A model generated the notes under the pieces. It was not told the origin of the DNA. It worked only from the letters and a program-made list of their open reading frames with translations, and searched no databases. A program made the translations under genes and the position numbers. Of a DNA stretch of 63,258 nucleotides, positions 49,622 to 59,525 are shown one piece after another; position 1 is the stretch's first letter; the number at the start of each line of letters is the position of its first letter. This stretch comes from Candidatus Allofournierella pullistercoris (GTDB lineage: Bacteria > Bacillota > Clostridia > Oscillospirales > Ruminococcaceae). The DNA lies in the NCBI GenBank assembly GCA_018883715.1, contig JAHLFP010000046.1, forward strand, positions 1 through 63,258, written 5' to 3'.

Positions 49622-50479
49622 ATGTTGCAACTCCAAAATGCAGGTGGAATCGACCTTGCCGCCACCCTGGACTGTGGACAGGCATTTCGCTGGAAGCAAA
49701 CTCCAGCCGGGTGGACTGGCGTGGTGGAACACCGGGCCGTCACCGTCTGGATGCAGGAGGACACCCTGGTTGTGCAAGGTGCACAGGCTGAGGATGAGGA
49801 TGAGGCATTCTGGCGCAATTATTTTGCATTGGACATGGACTATCCCGCCTTGCTGGAGCGGTTCTCCAAGGGCAACAAGCGGCTTGCCGCCTGTGTTGCG
49901 GCTCGTCCCGGCATCCGGGTTCTGCGCCAGCCCTTTTTTGAAACCCTGTGCACCTTTATCATCAGCCAAAACAACAACATCCCCCGGATTAAGGGCATTG
50001 TGGAGCGGCTGTGCCAGCATTTAGGGGATGAACTTGCAGAGGGTGTCTACACCTTCCCCACCCCGCAGACCCTTGCGGCGCTGTCTGCGGAAGATTTAGC
50101 CTTCCTCCGTGCGGGATGGCGGGTGGACTATCTTCTGGATGCGGCCAAAAAGGTAGCCAGCGGCGCCATCGACCCGGACAAACTGCGCCAGATGCCCATG
50201 GAAGAAGCCAAGGCCACCCTGATGACCATCCACGGGGTGGGGCCAAAGGTGGCGGACTGCGTTTTGCTGTTTGGGCTGTCCTTCTGGCAGGCTTTCCCCA
50301 TGGATGTCTGGATGAAAAAAGCCATGGCACAGCTGTTCCCAAGAGGGATTCCCGTCTGTTGCCGTCGCCACGCAGGCATTGCCCAGCAATTTATCTTTGA
50401 TTATGCCCGCCACCATCTTCAGGATGCAGGCGTATCCGCCCAAACAAAATCCAAAATAAAAAAGACCAAAAAGAATTGA
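49622..50479 (+). CDS. ogg: 8-oxoguanine DNA glycosylase (OGG1-like)
   Basis: Base-excision repair enzyme of 285 residues. HhH-GPD motif HGVGPKVADCVLLFGL with catalytic K209, and FPMDVWMKKAM with D228. N-terminal OGG domain: LDCGQAFRWKQTPAGWTGVV. Clostridial OGG proteins of this length are bifunctional glycosylase/lyases. AAGGAA lies 7 bases before the ATG. The promoter of fba overlaps its stop codon. Confidence 0.93.
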   Translation: MLQLQNAGGIDLAATLDCGQAFRWKQTPAGWTGVVEHRAVTVWMQEDTLVVQGAQAEDEDEAFWRNYFALDMDYPALLERFSKGNKRLAACVAARPGIRVLRQPFFETLCTFIISQNNNIPRIKGIVERLCQHLGDELAEGVYTFPTPQTLAALSAEDLAFLRAGWRVDYLLDAAKKVASGAIDPDKLRQMPMEEAKATLMTIHGVGPKVADCVLLFGLSFWQAFPMDVWMKKAMAQLFPRGIPVCCRRHAGIAQQFIFDYARHHLQDAGVSAQTKSKIKKTKKN

Positions 50480-50504
50480 TTTTATGCTTCGGATACGGTA
50501 TACT
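50476..50504 (+). promoter_or_regulatory. Promoter of fba
   Basis: TTGATT, 17 bases, TATACT, overlapping the stop of ogg; fba starts about 85 bases downstream. Confidence 0.75.
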
Positions 50505-50588
50505 GACAAAAGATAAACAAATACCAGGCAACTGGTATATTCTGCCTCCCTCCGGGGCAGAGAAACAACATTTGGAGGTATTGTGATT

Positions 50589-51452
50589 ATGCTGGTAAAT
50601 GCAACCGAAATGCTGAACAAAGCACGGGATGGCCACTATGCGGTAGGTCATTTCAACATCAACAACCTGGAGTGGACCAAGGCCATTCTTCAGACTGCAC
50701 AGGAGATGAACAGCCCTGTGATTCTGGGTGTGTCCGAGGGTGCAGCCAAGTACATGACCGGCTTCAAGACCGTTGCCGCTATGGTGCAGTCCATGATTGA
50801 GAGCATGAACATCACCGTTCCCGTGGCTCTGCATCTGGACCACGGCAGCTACGAGGGCGCAAAAGCCTGCATCGAAGCTGGTTTCTCCAGCATCATGTTT
50901 GACGGCAGCCACTACGACATCGAGGAGAACCTGGCTAAAACCACCGAGTTGACCCAGCTGGCTCACTCCAAGGGTATCTCCATCGAGGCCGAGGTTGGTT
51001 CCATCGGCGGCGAAGAGGACGGCGTCATGGGTGCTGGCGAAATCGCCGACCCCGCTGAGTGCAAGAAGATTGCCGACCTGGGCATCGACTTCCTGGCTGC
51101 TGGCATCGGCAACATCCACGGCAAGTACCCCGCAAACTGGAAGGGCCTGGACTTTGAGGCTCTGGAGCGCATCCACGAAGCAACCGGCGGTATTCCTCTG
51201 GTTCTGCACGGCGGCACCGGCATCCCCACCGAGATGATTCAGAAAGCCATCAGCCTGGGCGTTGCAAAAATCAACGTAAACACCGAGTGCCAGCTGGCCT
51301 TTGCTGAAGCTACCCGCAAGTATGTGGAAGCTGGCAAGGATCTGGAAGGCAAGGGCTTTGACCCCCGCAAACTGCTGGCTCCTGGCACCGAAGCCATCAA
51401 GGCTACCGTGCGTGAGAAAATCGAGCTGTTCGGCAGTGCTGGCAAGGCTTAA
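50589..51452 (+). CDS. fba: Class II fructose-1,6-bisphosphate aldolase
   Basis: Zinc-dependent glycolytic aldolase of 287 residues. Metal and substrate sites: VALHLDHGSYEGAKACIEAG, EAEVGSIGGEEDGVM, AAGIGNIHGKYP and VLHGGTGIP. The ATG at 50589 is chosen because GGAGG is then 10 bases away; an in-frame GTG six bases earlier is too close. Codon usage here is strongly biased (high-expression), unlike neighbours. Ends at a strong terminator. Confidence 0.96.
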   Translation: MLVNATEMLNKARDGHYAVGHFNINNLEWTKAILQTAQEMNSPVILGVSEGAAKYMTGFKTVAAMVQSMIESMNITVPVALHLDHGSYEGAKACIEAGFSSIMFDGSHYDIEENLAKTTELTQLAHSKGISIEAEVGSIGGEEDGVMGAGEIADPAECKKIADLGIDFLAAGIGNIHGKYPANWKGLDFEALERIHEATGGIPLVLHGGTGIPTEMIQKAISLGVAKINVNTECQLAFAEATRKYVEAGKDLEGKGFDPRKLLAPGTEAIKATVREKIELFGSAGKA

Positions 51453-51511
51453 TCGAAAGCCTGCAAACTCCTGTTTTGCCATAAAACAGGGCAGATTCAC
51501 AATCTTACAAG

Positions 51512-51549
51512 AAAAAGAAGGTATCCCCAAAAGGGATACCTTCTTTTTT
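51512..51549. terminator. Bidirectional terminator between fba and spoIIE
   Basis: Perfect stem AAGAAGGTATCCC/GGGATACCTTCTT with 5-base loop and T6; serves both converging genes. Confidence 0.93.
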
Positions 51550-53824
51550 ATCGTACCGCCGGGACAAGGGCCATCACGGTAACGGTAATATCGTCCTTTC
51601 GTGTGGCGGATTGCCGCTTTGCCGCCGCATCTGCCAAAATTTCCGCTGTGCGCTGGGGGGACTCCTGCTGGGCGGCACAAAGTTCCAGTTGTTGACAAAA
51701 CCACTCCTGCCCATCGGTGAGTGCGCCGTCACTTACCAGCACCACCCAAGACCCTTGGGATAACTGCAACTGTTGCTGGCGGCCCACCACCTGTTCCAAA
51801 ATCCCCACCGGAAGGCTACTGCCCTCCACCGTTTCCACCCGGCCTTGCCGCACCACAAAGGTGGGACAAGCCCCTGCCTTGAACAAGCTTGTCCGTCCGG
51901 AATACAAATCCACCGTGACCAAATCCACCGTTGCACTGCTTTCCTCGTCACTTTTCAGCGAGAGTGCCACGTTCACAAGGCGGGCGGCACTAAAGGCTTC
52001 AAAGCCCGCTTTCAAAAGTTGGGCGGTCAGGTTTGCCGCCAGCGTTCCATCAATGGCGGCGGCACGGCCCACCCCCATTCCATCGCACAACAGCAGGTGG
52101 GCATTGCCGTAGCAGTCGCAAAATTGCTCCACCGCATCCCCGCATACCTCCTGCTTTGCCGCATGGCAAGCCCGGCCAAATTCCACCGTATACAGGGGCT
52201 GTTCCGAAAAACGAATCACCGTCATATTCTGGCAGTAATCCAACTGGGGCAGATCCAATTTTCGGTGGAGGATACCGGAAGCTTCCTGTCGCAGTTCTTC
52301 CAGTTCCTCCGGCTCAAACCGGGTGCGGGGCAATGTCACACTGGCCTGCAACCGTCCGCTTGTTTCAAACCCCACCTGGGTTTCCATGGGTTCCAGCCCA
52401 ATGTCGGAAAACAGCCGTTCCAGACGGTCGGTTTTGGAGGTATCTTTCACCAGTTGCCGTCCCAGCTGTCCCGCCATCTGGCCCAGTGCCACGGCCATGG
52501 CAGTGTATTGCTCGGTGAGGGCAGAGCGCATTGCTCCCGCCTTGATACGGCTCTCCCGCCTACTGCGGTACAGGCTGTACCCCCGGGCGGCATACCCGCA
52601 CAATTCCACCGGGTGAATGCACCGACAAAATTGCCCCGGCAACTGCTCCACGGCAGGTCTGCCCTGCTGTTCCAGCACCGGTTTCAGGCGGTGGAATCCA
52701 TCCATTGTGGCGGAGTATTCCTCCAGCCAGCACAGCTCTCGGCAACTGCAACTGCGACACAGCTCCTCTGCCACATAGTCCACCACCCATTGGTACTGCT
52801 CGGTTTGGCGGGGCAGTGCGTGGTAAACCTGGTTTACCGTGTCCGCAATGTTGCTCAGCGCGCCTGCCACGCTTTCCAGCTGGCTGACGGCGGCGGATGT
52901 GGCAACCTCCCCTGCGGCAGTGGTGGCATGAAACCCCGCTGGAATGTTCATCAGTACCCTTTGAGGTACGAGTAAGTAGATGGCCTGTCCCAAAAAGCAG
53001 GACGCCATAAATTCCACCATAGAGCCGGTATCCGGTGCGGTCAAAAGCCCCAGCCACACACCAAGGAGCATCATGGTTGCCGCCCCAATTCGTTCCCCCG
53101 GTGCAAGATAGGCGGCGGCCACTCCGCCCACCATCACACTTAAGCCTGCAAAGGCCATGGATGGGTTGCTGGCGGTAAGAACCGCCGATGCCACAAGCCC
53201 CATCAGGATGGAATGTTGCATCCTTCCCCGATTGGCAGACACCAGTTGCAACAGCACCAGCAACAGAATTCCAGGCGATACCGGGCCTGGCAGAATCCGC
53301 TCCAGTCCTGGAATCAAAAAGACCATGGCAATGGAAATCTGCTGACTGATGTCCTGGGCATGCTGAATCTTCCGATGGCCTCTCCATACCACCCAGCCCG
53401 CCAGCACTGCAAGCATGCTGTCACACAGGGCACTCAGCCCCTGCTGTAATCCAGATAGCCCGGACAGGGACAGCAACAACTCCACCAACAGCAGACTGCC
53501 CGCCCCGCCCAGTGCGGAAATCATAAACCGCTCCGGCAACAGGGTTCTTGCCAGCAGGACAACCCCCACCGCCGCCAGATACCGAAGGCTTTCCCCAATG
53601 GGCAGGCTGAACAGATAGCCCAGCATCACCCCCACCGCCGACGTCCATACCCCTTGCTTTGCAACCCCCAACATCCAGGCAAGGCCCAGTGGGTGCAACC
53701 CGCCAAACAAGGTTCCACAGGCCGCCAATACCCCGGTGAATGCTTGTCCAGCCAGCACCACCCCTTCATAAAACAGCTCTCCCCGCCGGGTTTTGCGGAC
53801 TTGCTGTATTTTTTGTCCAATCAC
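51548..53824 (-). CDS. spoIIE: Stage II sporulation protein E (SpoIIE) phosphatase
   Basis: Membrane PP2C-type phosphatase of 758 residues that dephosphorylates SpoIIAA and so activates sigma-F in the forespore. About ten N-terminal membrane segments (30-300), a central region with cysteine-rich CRSCSCRELCW, and a C-terminal phosphatase domain (about 545-758) with LLCDGMGVGRAA, VSDGALTDGQEW and RKDDITVTV, whose Asp residues bind metal. It starts at GTG with AGGTG 8 bases upstream. It shows the lineage carries sporulation genes. Confidence 0.95.
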   Translation of the reverse strand: MIGQKIQQVRKTRRGELFYEGVVLAGQAFTGVLAACGTLFGGLHPLGLAWMLGVAKQGVWTSAVGVMLGYLFSLPIGESLRYLAAVGVVLLARTLLPERFMISALGGAGSLLLVELLLSLSGLSGLQQGLSALCDSMLAVLAGWVVWRGHRKIQHAQDISQQISIAMVFLIPGLERILPGPVSPGILLLVLLQLVSANRGRMQHSILMGLVASAVLTASNPSMAFAGLSVMVGGVAAAYLAPGERIGAATMMLLGVWLGLLTAPDTGSMVEFMASCFLGQAIYLLVPQRVLMNIPAGFHATTAAGEVATSAAVSQLESVAGALSNIADTVNQVYHALPRQTEQYQWVVDYVAEELCRSCSCRELCWLEEYSATMDGFHRLKPVLEQQGRPAVEQLPGQFCRCIHPVELCGYAARGYSLYRSRRESRIKAGAMRSALTEQYTAMAVALGQMAGQLGRQLVKDTSKTDRLERLFSDIGLEPMETQVGFETSGRLQASVTLPRTRFEPEELEELRQEASGILHRKLDLPQLDYCQNMTVIRFSEQPLYTVEFGRACHAAKQEVCGDAVEQFCDCYGNAHLLLCDGMGVGRAAAIDGTLAANLTAQLLKAGFEAFSAARLVNVALSLKSDEESSATVDLVTVDLYSGRTSLFKAGACPTFVVRQGRVETVEGSSLPVGILEQVVGRQQQLQLSQGSWVVLVSDGALTDGQEWFCQQLELCAAQQESPQRTAEILADAAAKRQSATRKDDITVTVMALVPAVR

Positions 53825-53989
53825 GCCAAATTCACCTCATCCTTTCCTTTTGCCGCCGCTGTCTTGTTGCGGCTCTAAGCAAAGTATAGCGATGAGGTAG
53901 GGCAATTTTTGCCGAGGGAACTTGCTTTTGCAAAACAGAACAAAACAAACAAAAACCCGGCAAACACCCCCTCCTTGCTCGGTTTGATG

Positions 53990-54037
53990 TGTAAAACAAA
54001 CAAAACCTGCCCCACCAAGACGGCGGAACAGGTTTTG
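53990..54037 (-). terminator. Probable terminator of gltX
   Basis: Stem CAAAACCTG/CAGGTTTTG followed on the minus strand by TTTGTTTTAC. The 273-base gap to spoIIE holds nothing else of note. Confidence 0.65.
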
Positions 54038-54098
54038 CGACGAAATTTTGTGTTGTAAAAGGCGAGGCCCAATGTGTGCCCGCTGTATCTTCCCGTTT

Positions 54099-55556
54099 TT
54101 ATGCGGACAGAGCAGCCAAAGCGGCACGCAGACGAACCAGGGTTTCCTCCTTGCCCAGCATAGCAGCCAGGTCGGTGCCGCCGCCGGGGGTGCGCTGTTT
54201 ACCGGACAGAGCAATGCCCAGGGGGAACAGCAGCCAGCCGTTCTTTACCTCCATCTCCTCGGCTTTTTGTTTGCAAGCCGCAAAGATGTTATCCCGGCTA
54301 AAATCCTCCAGCTGTTCCAGCACAGGAAGCAGAACCTCCAGCGCCTGTTTTGCAGTTTCCGGGGTGGTCTTTTGCTTTTTGTTGGTGTACATATCCAGCT
54401 CAAAGGGTACAACTGCATCAAAGAAGTCCAGCTGAGGAGGAATATCGCTCAGCACCTCACAGCGGGGCTGAAGGTTTGCGCACAGCAGTTCCCGGTCGAT
54501 GGGACGGGTCACAGCCTGGCTAATCCAGGGGTCAGCCATCTTGCGGAATTCCTCGGCAGGCAGACGGCGGATGTACTCCGCATTGATGGCACGCAGCTTC
54601 AGGGGGTCAAAGATGGCGGGGCTTTTGCTGATGCCCTTTTCATCAAAGATTTCCACCATCTCTTGCAGGGTGAAAATCTCCTGCTCGCCCTTGGGGCTCC
54701 AGCCCAGCAGCAGGATATAGTTCAGCACTGCCTCACTCAGGTAGCCCTTTGCCAGCAAATCCTGATAAGAAGCATCGCCATTGCGCTTGGACAGCTTGTT
54801 CTGGGCGTCCTTCATCACCGGGGGACAATGGATATAGCAGGGAACCTCCCAGCCAAATGCCTTGTACAACAGGTTATACTTGGGGGTGCTGGACAGGTAT
54901 TCCGACCCACGGATTACATGGGTAATGCCCATCAGATGGTCGTCCACCACGTTGGCAAAGTTGTAGGTGGGCATGCCGTCGGTTTTAATCAGAATCTGGT
55001 CTTCCAGCTCGCTGTTGTTCACCTCGATGTGACCATACACCACATCGTCAAAGCTGGTCACACCCTCCTTGGGCATCTTCTGGCGAATGACATAGGGCAG
55101 ACCCTGGGCCAGTTTTTCTTCCACTTCTTCCTTGCTCAGGTTGCGGCAATGTCCGTCATAGTGACCCACCACGGCGCCCTCTGCTTTCTGCTGGGCACGC
55201 ACTTCTTCCAGACGCTCCGGGGTGCAGAAGCAATAGTAAGCTTCGCCTTTTTCCACCAGTTGCTGGGCGTATTCCTTGAACATGCCCATCCGCTCGCTCT
55301 GTACATAAGGGCCTACCGGGCCGCCAATATCCGGGCCTTCGTCCCAAATCAAGCCAGTCTGACGCAGGGTGTCATAGATAACATCCACTGCACCTTCCAC
55401 ATACCGCTCCTGGTCCGTGTCCTCAATGCGCAGGATAAAGGTTCCATCCTCGTGCTTTGCCTTCAGGTAAGCGTACAGCGCAGTGCGCAGGTTTCCCACG
55501 TGCATGTAACCGGTGGGGCTGGGCGCAAAACGGGTGCGTACAGTCTTGTTTGCCAT
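54099..55556 (-). CDS. gltX: Glutamyl-tRNA synthetase
   Basis: Class I synthetase of 485 residues. HIGH-like APSPTGYMHVGNLR at the N-terminus, KLSKRNGDAS as KMSKS motif, and a C-terminal alpha-helical anticodon domain. Start 55556 (MANKTVRTRF) is the usual N-terminus; the AAGGAG is 13 bases away, and an ATG 12 bases earlier is too close (one base), so the start is not certain. Confidence 0.95.
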   Translation of the reverse strand: MANKTVRTRFAPSPTGYMHVGNLRTALYAYLKAKHEDGTFILRIEDTDQERYVEGAVDVIYDTLRQTGLIWDEGPDIGGPVGPYVQSERMGMFKEYAQQLVEKGEAYYCFCTPERLEEVRAQQKAEGAVVGHYDGHCRNLSKEEVEEKLAQGLPYVIRQKMPKEGVTSFDDVVYGHIEVNNSELEDQILIKTDGMPTYNFANVVDDHLMGITHVIRGSEYLSSTPKYNLLYKAFGWEVPCYIHCPPVMKDAQNKLSKRNGDASYQDLLAKGYLSEAVLNYILLLGWSPKGEQEIFTLQEMVEIFDEKGISKSPAIFDPLKLRAINAEYIRRLPAEEFRKMADPWISQAVTRPIDRELLCANLQPRCEVLSDIPPQLDFFDAVVPFELDMYTNKKQKTTPETAKQALEVLLPVLEQLEDFSRDNIFAACKQKAEEMEVKNGWLLFPLGIALSGKQRTPGGGTDLAAMLGKEETLVRLRAALAALSA

Positions 55557-55696
55557 AATCGCAGTCATTCTCCTTTTTTGTCCAACTTCCAGATGCCGCA
55601 ACCGGCATATCCGGGCATCCAAACGGACGCTTTGCTGGTTTCATTGTAAATGCCAGCCGCCCGCTTTGTCAATGTTTTAGCCGGGATTTGTTTGCT

Positions 55697-55725
55697 TTGC
55701 ATTTTGGCTGTATATCCTTTATAAT
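55697..55725 (+). promoter_or_regulatory. Promoter of the second MBOAT/SGNH pair
   Basis: TTGCAT, 17 bases, TATAAT; 50 bases before the start codon. Confidence 0.65.
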
Positions 55726-55774
55726 AAGCCTATCTTCTATTTTAATGTATGATGATAAAGGAGAATGGGCTTGC

Positions 55775-57160
55775 ATGAACTTTCTATCCCTTTCCTTTGC
55801 AGGCTTTGGCCTGTGCGTCTTTGCGGCCTTTTGGGGGCTGAGCCGCCGGTTTCGCCCCTATGTTTTAGCGCTTGCAAATCTTGGGTTTGCTTTCCTGTTT
55901 GGCTGGCAAGGGCTTGCAGTATTGCTGGGCGTTACCCTGTGGGGCTTTGCCGCCGGGCGATGGTGCCACAAACACCCAAAACCGCTGATCTTGTCCCTTT
56001 CGGTGGGGATTTTGGTGGCGCTTCTTTGCTCGTATAAATACCTGCCCCTTTCTGGGGGAATGTTTTCCTCCCTTGTGGCTCCGGTGGGTTTGAGTTTTTA
56101 CACCTTCAAAAGCATTTCCTATCTGGTGCAGTGCTATCAAGGCAGGCAAACACCTGTCTCCGCCTTGAATTACTGGAATTACCTCAGCTTTTTCCCCCAG
56201 CTTTCCAGCGGGCCGATTCAGCCGGCGGACCAGCTTTTGGGCCAGCTTACAAGCTTACAACAAGGCTTTTCTTCCACCCTCGCCTACCAGGGGTGCATCC
56301 GACTTTGCTGGGGTATGTTTTTAAAAAAATGCCTGGCTGACCCCTTTGCCGCTCATATGGGCGCACTCACCGACCCAGAGCATTATTACGGCATTTCCAT
56401 TGTCTGGGCCACCATCAGTTATGGACTGTTTTTGTACTTTGACTTTGCAAGTTACTCCCAGCTTTCCATTGGCATTTCCAACCTGCTGGGGTTCAAAGTG
56501 GAGGAAAACTTCCTCTCCCCCTATTTCAGCAAGAGCATCGGTGAGTTTTGGCGGCGGTGGCACATCAGCCTGTCCCGCTTTTTGCGAGAGTATATTTATT
56601 TTCCCCTGGGCGGTAGCCGGCATGGCACCACAAGGTTGATTCTTGCCAGCCTTGTCACATTTTTGGTTTCCGGCATCTGGCACGGCGCCACCAGCGGATT
56701 TGTGGTCTGGGGCTTGCTCCATGGAGTTTACATCTTGGTGCAACGGATTTGGAACCACTGCACCGCCGGGTGGAAGCTCCGCACAAGCTGGCTATATGGC
56801 CTTGCAAGCTGGGCCGTTACCATGCTTGCGGTATTTGTGGGCTGGTTTTTCTTTGCCACAGGCACCGTGGAACAGGCGGGAATCCTTGCGGCCTATCTGT
56901 TCCAGCCCGCCCCTTTCAGCCTTCAATACCTGAAAGAAAGCCTGGCTCTGCTGGGGTATACCTCCCAGGTAATGCTACAGCTTGGGGTGTTCAGCCTTCT
57001 GGCCTTTGGGGTGGACTGGTGCAGTCGTAAGGAAGGCTTTGGCGCATTTGCCGCTTCCTTGCCCACTGCTGGCAAGGTGGCTTTGTGCTATGTATGCCTG
57101 TTTGCCTGTCTGTTCTTTGGCGCATCCGGCACCCTGCCCAATGTTTATTTTGCTTTTTAA
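55775..57160 (+). CDS. MBOAT family O-acyltransferase (AlgI-like), copy 2
   Basis: A 461-residue membrane acyltransferase. MBOAT motifs: VGLSFYTFKSISYLV, FWRRWHISLSRFLREYIYFPL and VSGIWHGATSGFVVWGL with the catalytic histidine. The start at 55775 has AAAGGAG 11 bases upstream. It is clearly diverged from copy 1 at 15786. Its SGNH partner follows after 12 bases. No glycan synthesis gene is adjacent, so it may decorate a general cell-wall polymer. Confidence 0.88.
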   Translation: MNFLSLSFAGFGLCVFAAFWGLSRRFRPYVLALANLGFAFLFGWQGLAVLLGVTLWGFAAGRWCHKHPKPLILSLSVGILVALLCSYKYLPLSGGMFSSLVAPVGLSFYTFKSISYLVQCYQGRQTPVSALNYWNYLSFFPQLSSGPIQPADQLLGQLTSLQQGFSSTLAYQGCIRLCWGMFLKKCLADPFAAHMGALTDPEHYYGISIVWATISYGLFLYFDFASYSQLSIGISNLLGFKVEENFLSPYFSKSIGEFWRRWHISLSRFLREYIYFPLGGSRHGTTRLILASLVTFLVSGIWHGATSGFVVWGLLHGVYILVQRIWNHCTAGWKLRTSWLYGLASWAVTMLAVFVGWFFFATGTVEQAGILAAYLFQPAPFSLQYLKESLALLGYTSQVMLQLGVFSLLAFGVDWCSRKEGFGAFAASLPTAGKVALCYVCLFACLFFGASGTLPNVYFAF

Positions 57161-57172
57161 GGAGGGGCGGAC

Positions 57173-58276
57173 ATGAAACATTTTCTATCTTCCATTGCAC
57201 TGTTTTTTCTGCCCATCCTTGCGGTCATCGGACTGTTCTGCGGGGTGATTTACACCAGCGGAGAGTGGTACACCGAAGAAGCCGTGGCCGAGAAGGTTCT
57301 GGCGGGAGAGCCTGCCTTTTTCGGTCTTGCTTACCGGGACAACACCCGCTATTACAAGCACCTGGTGGCAGGTGGCAAAGCGGCGGATTTGCTTGTTCTT
57401 GGCACAAGCCGGAGTATGCAGTTCCACAGCGAATTTTTTACTAACAAATCCTTTTATAATGCAGGGGGCGCAAGCAGTTACGTCAACGAATTCCAGTTCT
57501 TTTTGGAGCAACTTCCAGAAATCGCCCTGCCCAGCACCCTGCTTTTGGTGATGGACCAATACTTTTTCAATGAAAACTGGGTGGGAACAGGCAGTATGCC
57601 GGACGGGTTTGACTATAACCACTACGATTTCTCCCCCTTTGGTGCAGTGATGGAATCCATGCGAAGCTGGGCGAGGGGCCGGTATCGCATCCGGGATGTG
57701 CTGTTCCATCCTCCCAACCAATATGGCATGGCTGCCACCGGACGGGGCAGTGGTTTTTATACGGATGGCAGTTACTCCTATGGGCGACTGCTGGACCATC
57801 CAGAGGAAGGCACCGACGTGGGCTTCCATGACAGCTTTGACCGGATTGCCCGCGGGGTCAACCGCTTTGAGTACGGTGACACCCTCTACCCCAAAAGCTT
57901 ACAGGTGGTGGAGCAACTTCTGGAGTGGTGCCACAGCCAAGGCATTCAGGTGGTGATGGTGATTCCCCCCTATGCCCCCAGTGTTTACCAGCGGATGATG
58001 GAACAGGGCGGCTATGGCTATCTGTCCCAGATTGCTCCCGCCCTGACCCAGCTGGCCGCCCCCTATGGCTATGAGGTGTTCGACTTTACCTTTATGCCGG
58101 ATACCAGTGATGCAGGCTATCTGGATGGCTATCACGGCGGCGACCGAGTTTATGCACAGCTTACCCTGCAACTGGCTGAAACAAGCCAGCTTTTGGCAGG
58201 ACAAATTAATACCGATTATCTAACAAAGGCACTTGCAGACAGCGGCAATCCCCTGCGGCTGGCAAGCGTCCAGTGA
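57173..58276 (+). CDS. SGNH/DltD-like protein, partner of MBOAT copy 2
   Basis: A 367-residue protein with N-terminal anchor (about 7-28) and outside domain. The nucleophile loop reads VLGTSRSMQFHSEFF (77-80 GTSR; serine kept at S79, with Thr in place of the usual Asp of GDS), and the Asp/His pair lies in DGYHGGD (D318, H321). DltD-like members with GTS are known to be active, so function is plausible. GGAGG lies 9 bases before the ATG. Its stop overlaps a spurious upstream start of trpS, hinting at co-transcription. Confidence 0.78.
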   Translation: MKHFLSSIALFFLPILAVIGLFCGVIYTSGEWYTEEAVAEKVLAGEPAFFGLAYRDNTRYYKHLVAGGKAADLLVLGTSRSMQFHSEFFTNKSFYNAGGASSYVNEFQFFLEQLPEIALPSTLLLVMDQYFFNENWVGTGSMPDGFDYNHYDFSPFGAVMESMRSWARGRYRIRDVLFHPPNQYGMAATGRGSGFYTDGSYSYGRLLDHPEEGTDVGFHDSFDRIARGVNRFEYGDTLYPKSLQVVEQLLEWCHSQGIQVVMVIPPYAPSVYQRMMEQGGYGYLSQIAPALTQLAAPYGYEVFDFTFMPDTSDAGYLDGYHGGDRVYAQLTLQLAETSQLLAGQINTDYLTKALADSGNPLRLASVQ

Positions 58277-58296
58277 ACCAAGAAAGAGAGGCCATT

Positions 58297-59304
58297 ATGA
58301 CACAAGAAACTCAGCGCAAACAAAGAATTTTATCCGGCATCCAGCCCACTGGTACCTTCACCCTTGGCAACTACATTGGTGCGGTGCGCAACTGGGGTGT
58401 TTTGCAGCAGGAATATGAATGCCTGTACATGGTTGCCAACCTCCATGCACTGACCGTGCGCCAGACCCCCGCTGACCTGCGCCAGCAAACCCGGCAGGCC
58501 GCCGCCATGCTTCTGGCAACCGGCATTGACCCCAAGCAAAGCATTCTTTTTGTCCAAAGCCATGTTCCTGCCCATGCAGAACTGGCCTGGGTGCTGGCCT
58601 GCAACACCCAGTTTGGCGAGTTGAGCCGCATGACCCAGTTCAAGGACAAAAGTGCAAAGCACGCCGACAACGTAAACGCTGGCCTGTTCACCTACCCTGC
58701 CTTGATGGCGGCAGACATCCTGCTGTATAATGCGGATTTGGTTCCGGTGGGTGCTGACCAAAAACAGCATCTGGAACTGACCCGCAACGTGGCACAGCGG
58801 TTCAACAACCTGTACAGCCCCACCTTCCAGCTGCCTGAGCCCTACATTCCCAAAACCGGCGCCCGGGTTATGAGCCTGCAAGAGCCGGAAAAGAAGATGA
58901 GCAAAAGCGACACCAACGCAAACAGCTACATCCTGATGACCGACGATGCAGACACCATCCTGCGCAAGTGCAAGCGTGCTGTTACCGACAGCGACGGTGT
59001 GGTACGTTCTGGCGAGGATAAGCCGGGTGTTACCAACCTGATGAGCATTTACAGTGCACTGACCGGCAAAGACTTTGCCTCCATCGAGGCCGAATTCCAG
59101 GGACAGGGCTACGGTGTATTCAAGGAAGCCGTAGCACAGAGCATCATTGATGTGTTCAGCCCCATCCAGCAGGAATATGCCCGCATTCTGGCGGATAAAG
59201 CCTATCTGGATGAAGTCTTGCAGGATGGCGCCCAGCGTGCCGGTCGTCTGGCAGGTCGCACCTTGCAGAAGGTCTACAAGAAAGTGGGCATGCTCCAGCT
59301 TTAA
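58297..59304 (+). CDS. trpS: Tryptophanyl-tRNA synthetase
   Basis: Class I synthetase of 335 residues: PTGTFTLGNYIGAV (HIGH-like), DILLYNADLVPVGADQKQH and KKMSKSDTNANS (KMSKS). AGAGAGG lies 5 bases before the ATG at 58297. It follows the SGNH gene by 20 bases, an unusual partner that probably only shares transcription. No T-box leader is present, unlike many clostridial trpS genes. Confidence 0.96.
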   Translation: MTQETQRKQRILSGIQPTGTFTLGNYIGAVRNWGVLQQEYECLYMVANLHALTVRQTPADLRQQTRQAAAMLLATGIDPKQSILFVQSHVPAHAELAWVLACNTQFGELSRMTQFKDKSAKHADNVNAGLFTYPALMAADILLYNADLVPVGADQKQHLELTRNVAQRFNNLYSPTFQLPEPYIPKTGARVMSLQEPEKKMSKSDTNANSYILMTDDADTILRKCKRAVTDSDGVVRSGEDKPGVTNLMSIYSALTGKDFASIEAEFQGQGYGVFKEAVAQSIIDVFSPIQQEYARILADKAYLDEVLQDGAQRAGRLAGRTLQKVYKKVGMLQL

Positions 59305-59411
59305 TCCGGCCGCCGGGCATCTTGCTGGGATGTAAAACAATCCCTTCTGTGGTTGCAACATTCGACAGGATGAGTGGGGAAAATTTTTACGAACAAATTA
59401 TTTTCCATATA

Positions 59412-59440
59412 TTGACAATTTTACCTTTAGGCGATATAAT
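59412..59440 (+). promoter_or_regulatory. Promoter of abrB
   Basis: Exact TTGACA, 17 bases, exact TATAAT; 85 bases before the start codon. Confidence 0.88.
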
Positions 59441-59525
59441 GAAACAACAGCGCCACCATAGAAATTTTTCCACGGTGGACATTGCTAAGGATGAGAGAAA
59501 TTTCAACAGAAAAGAGGTAAAATCC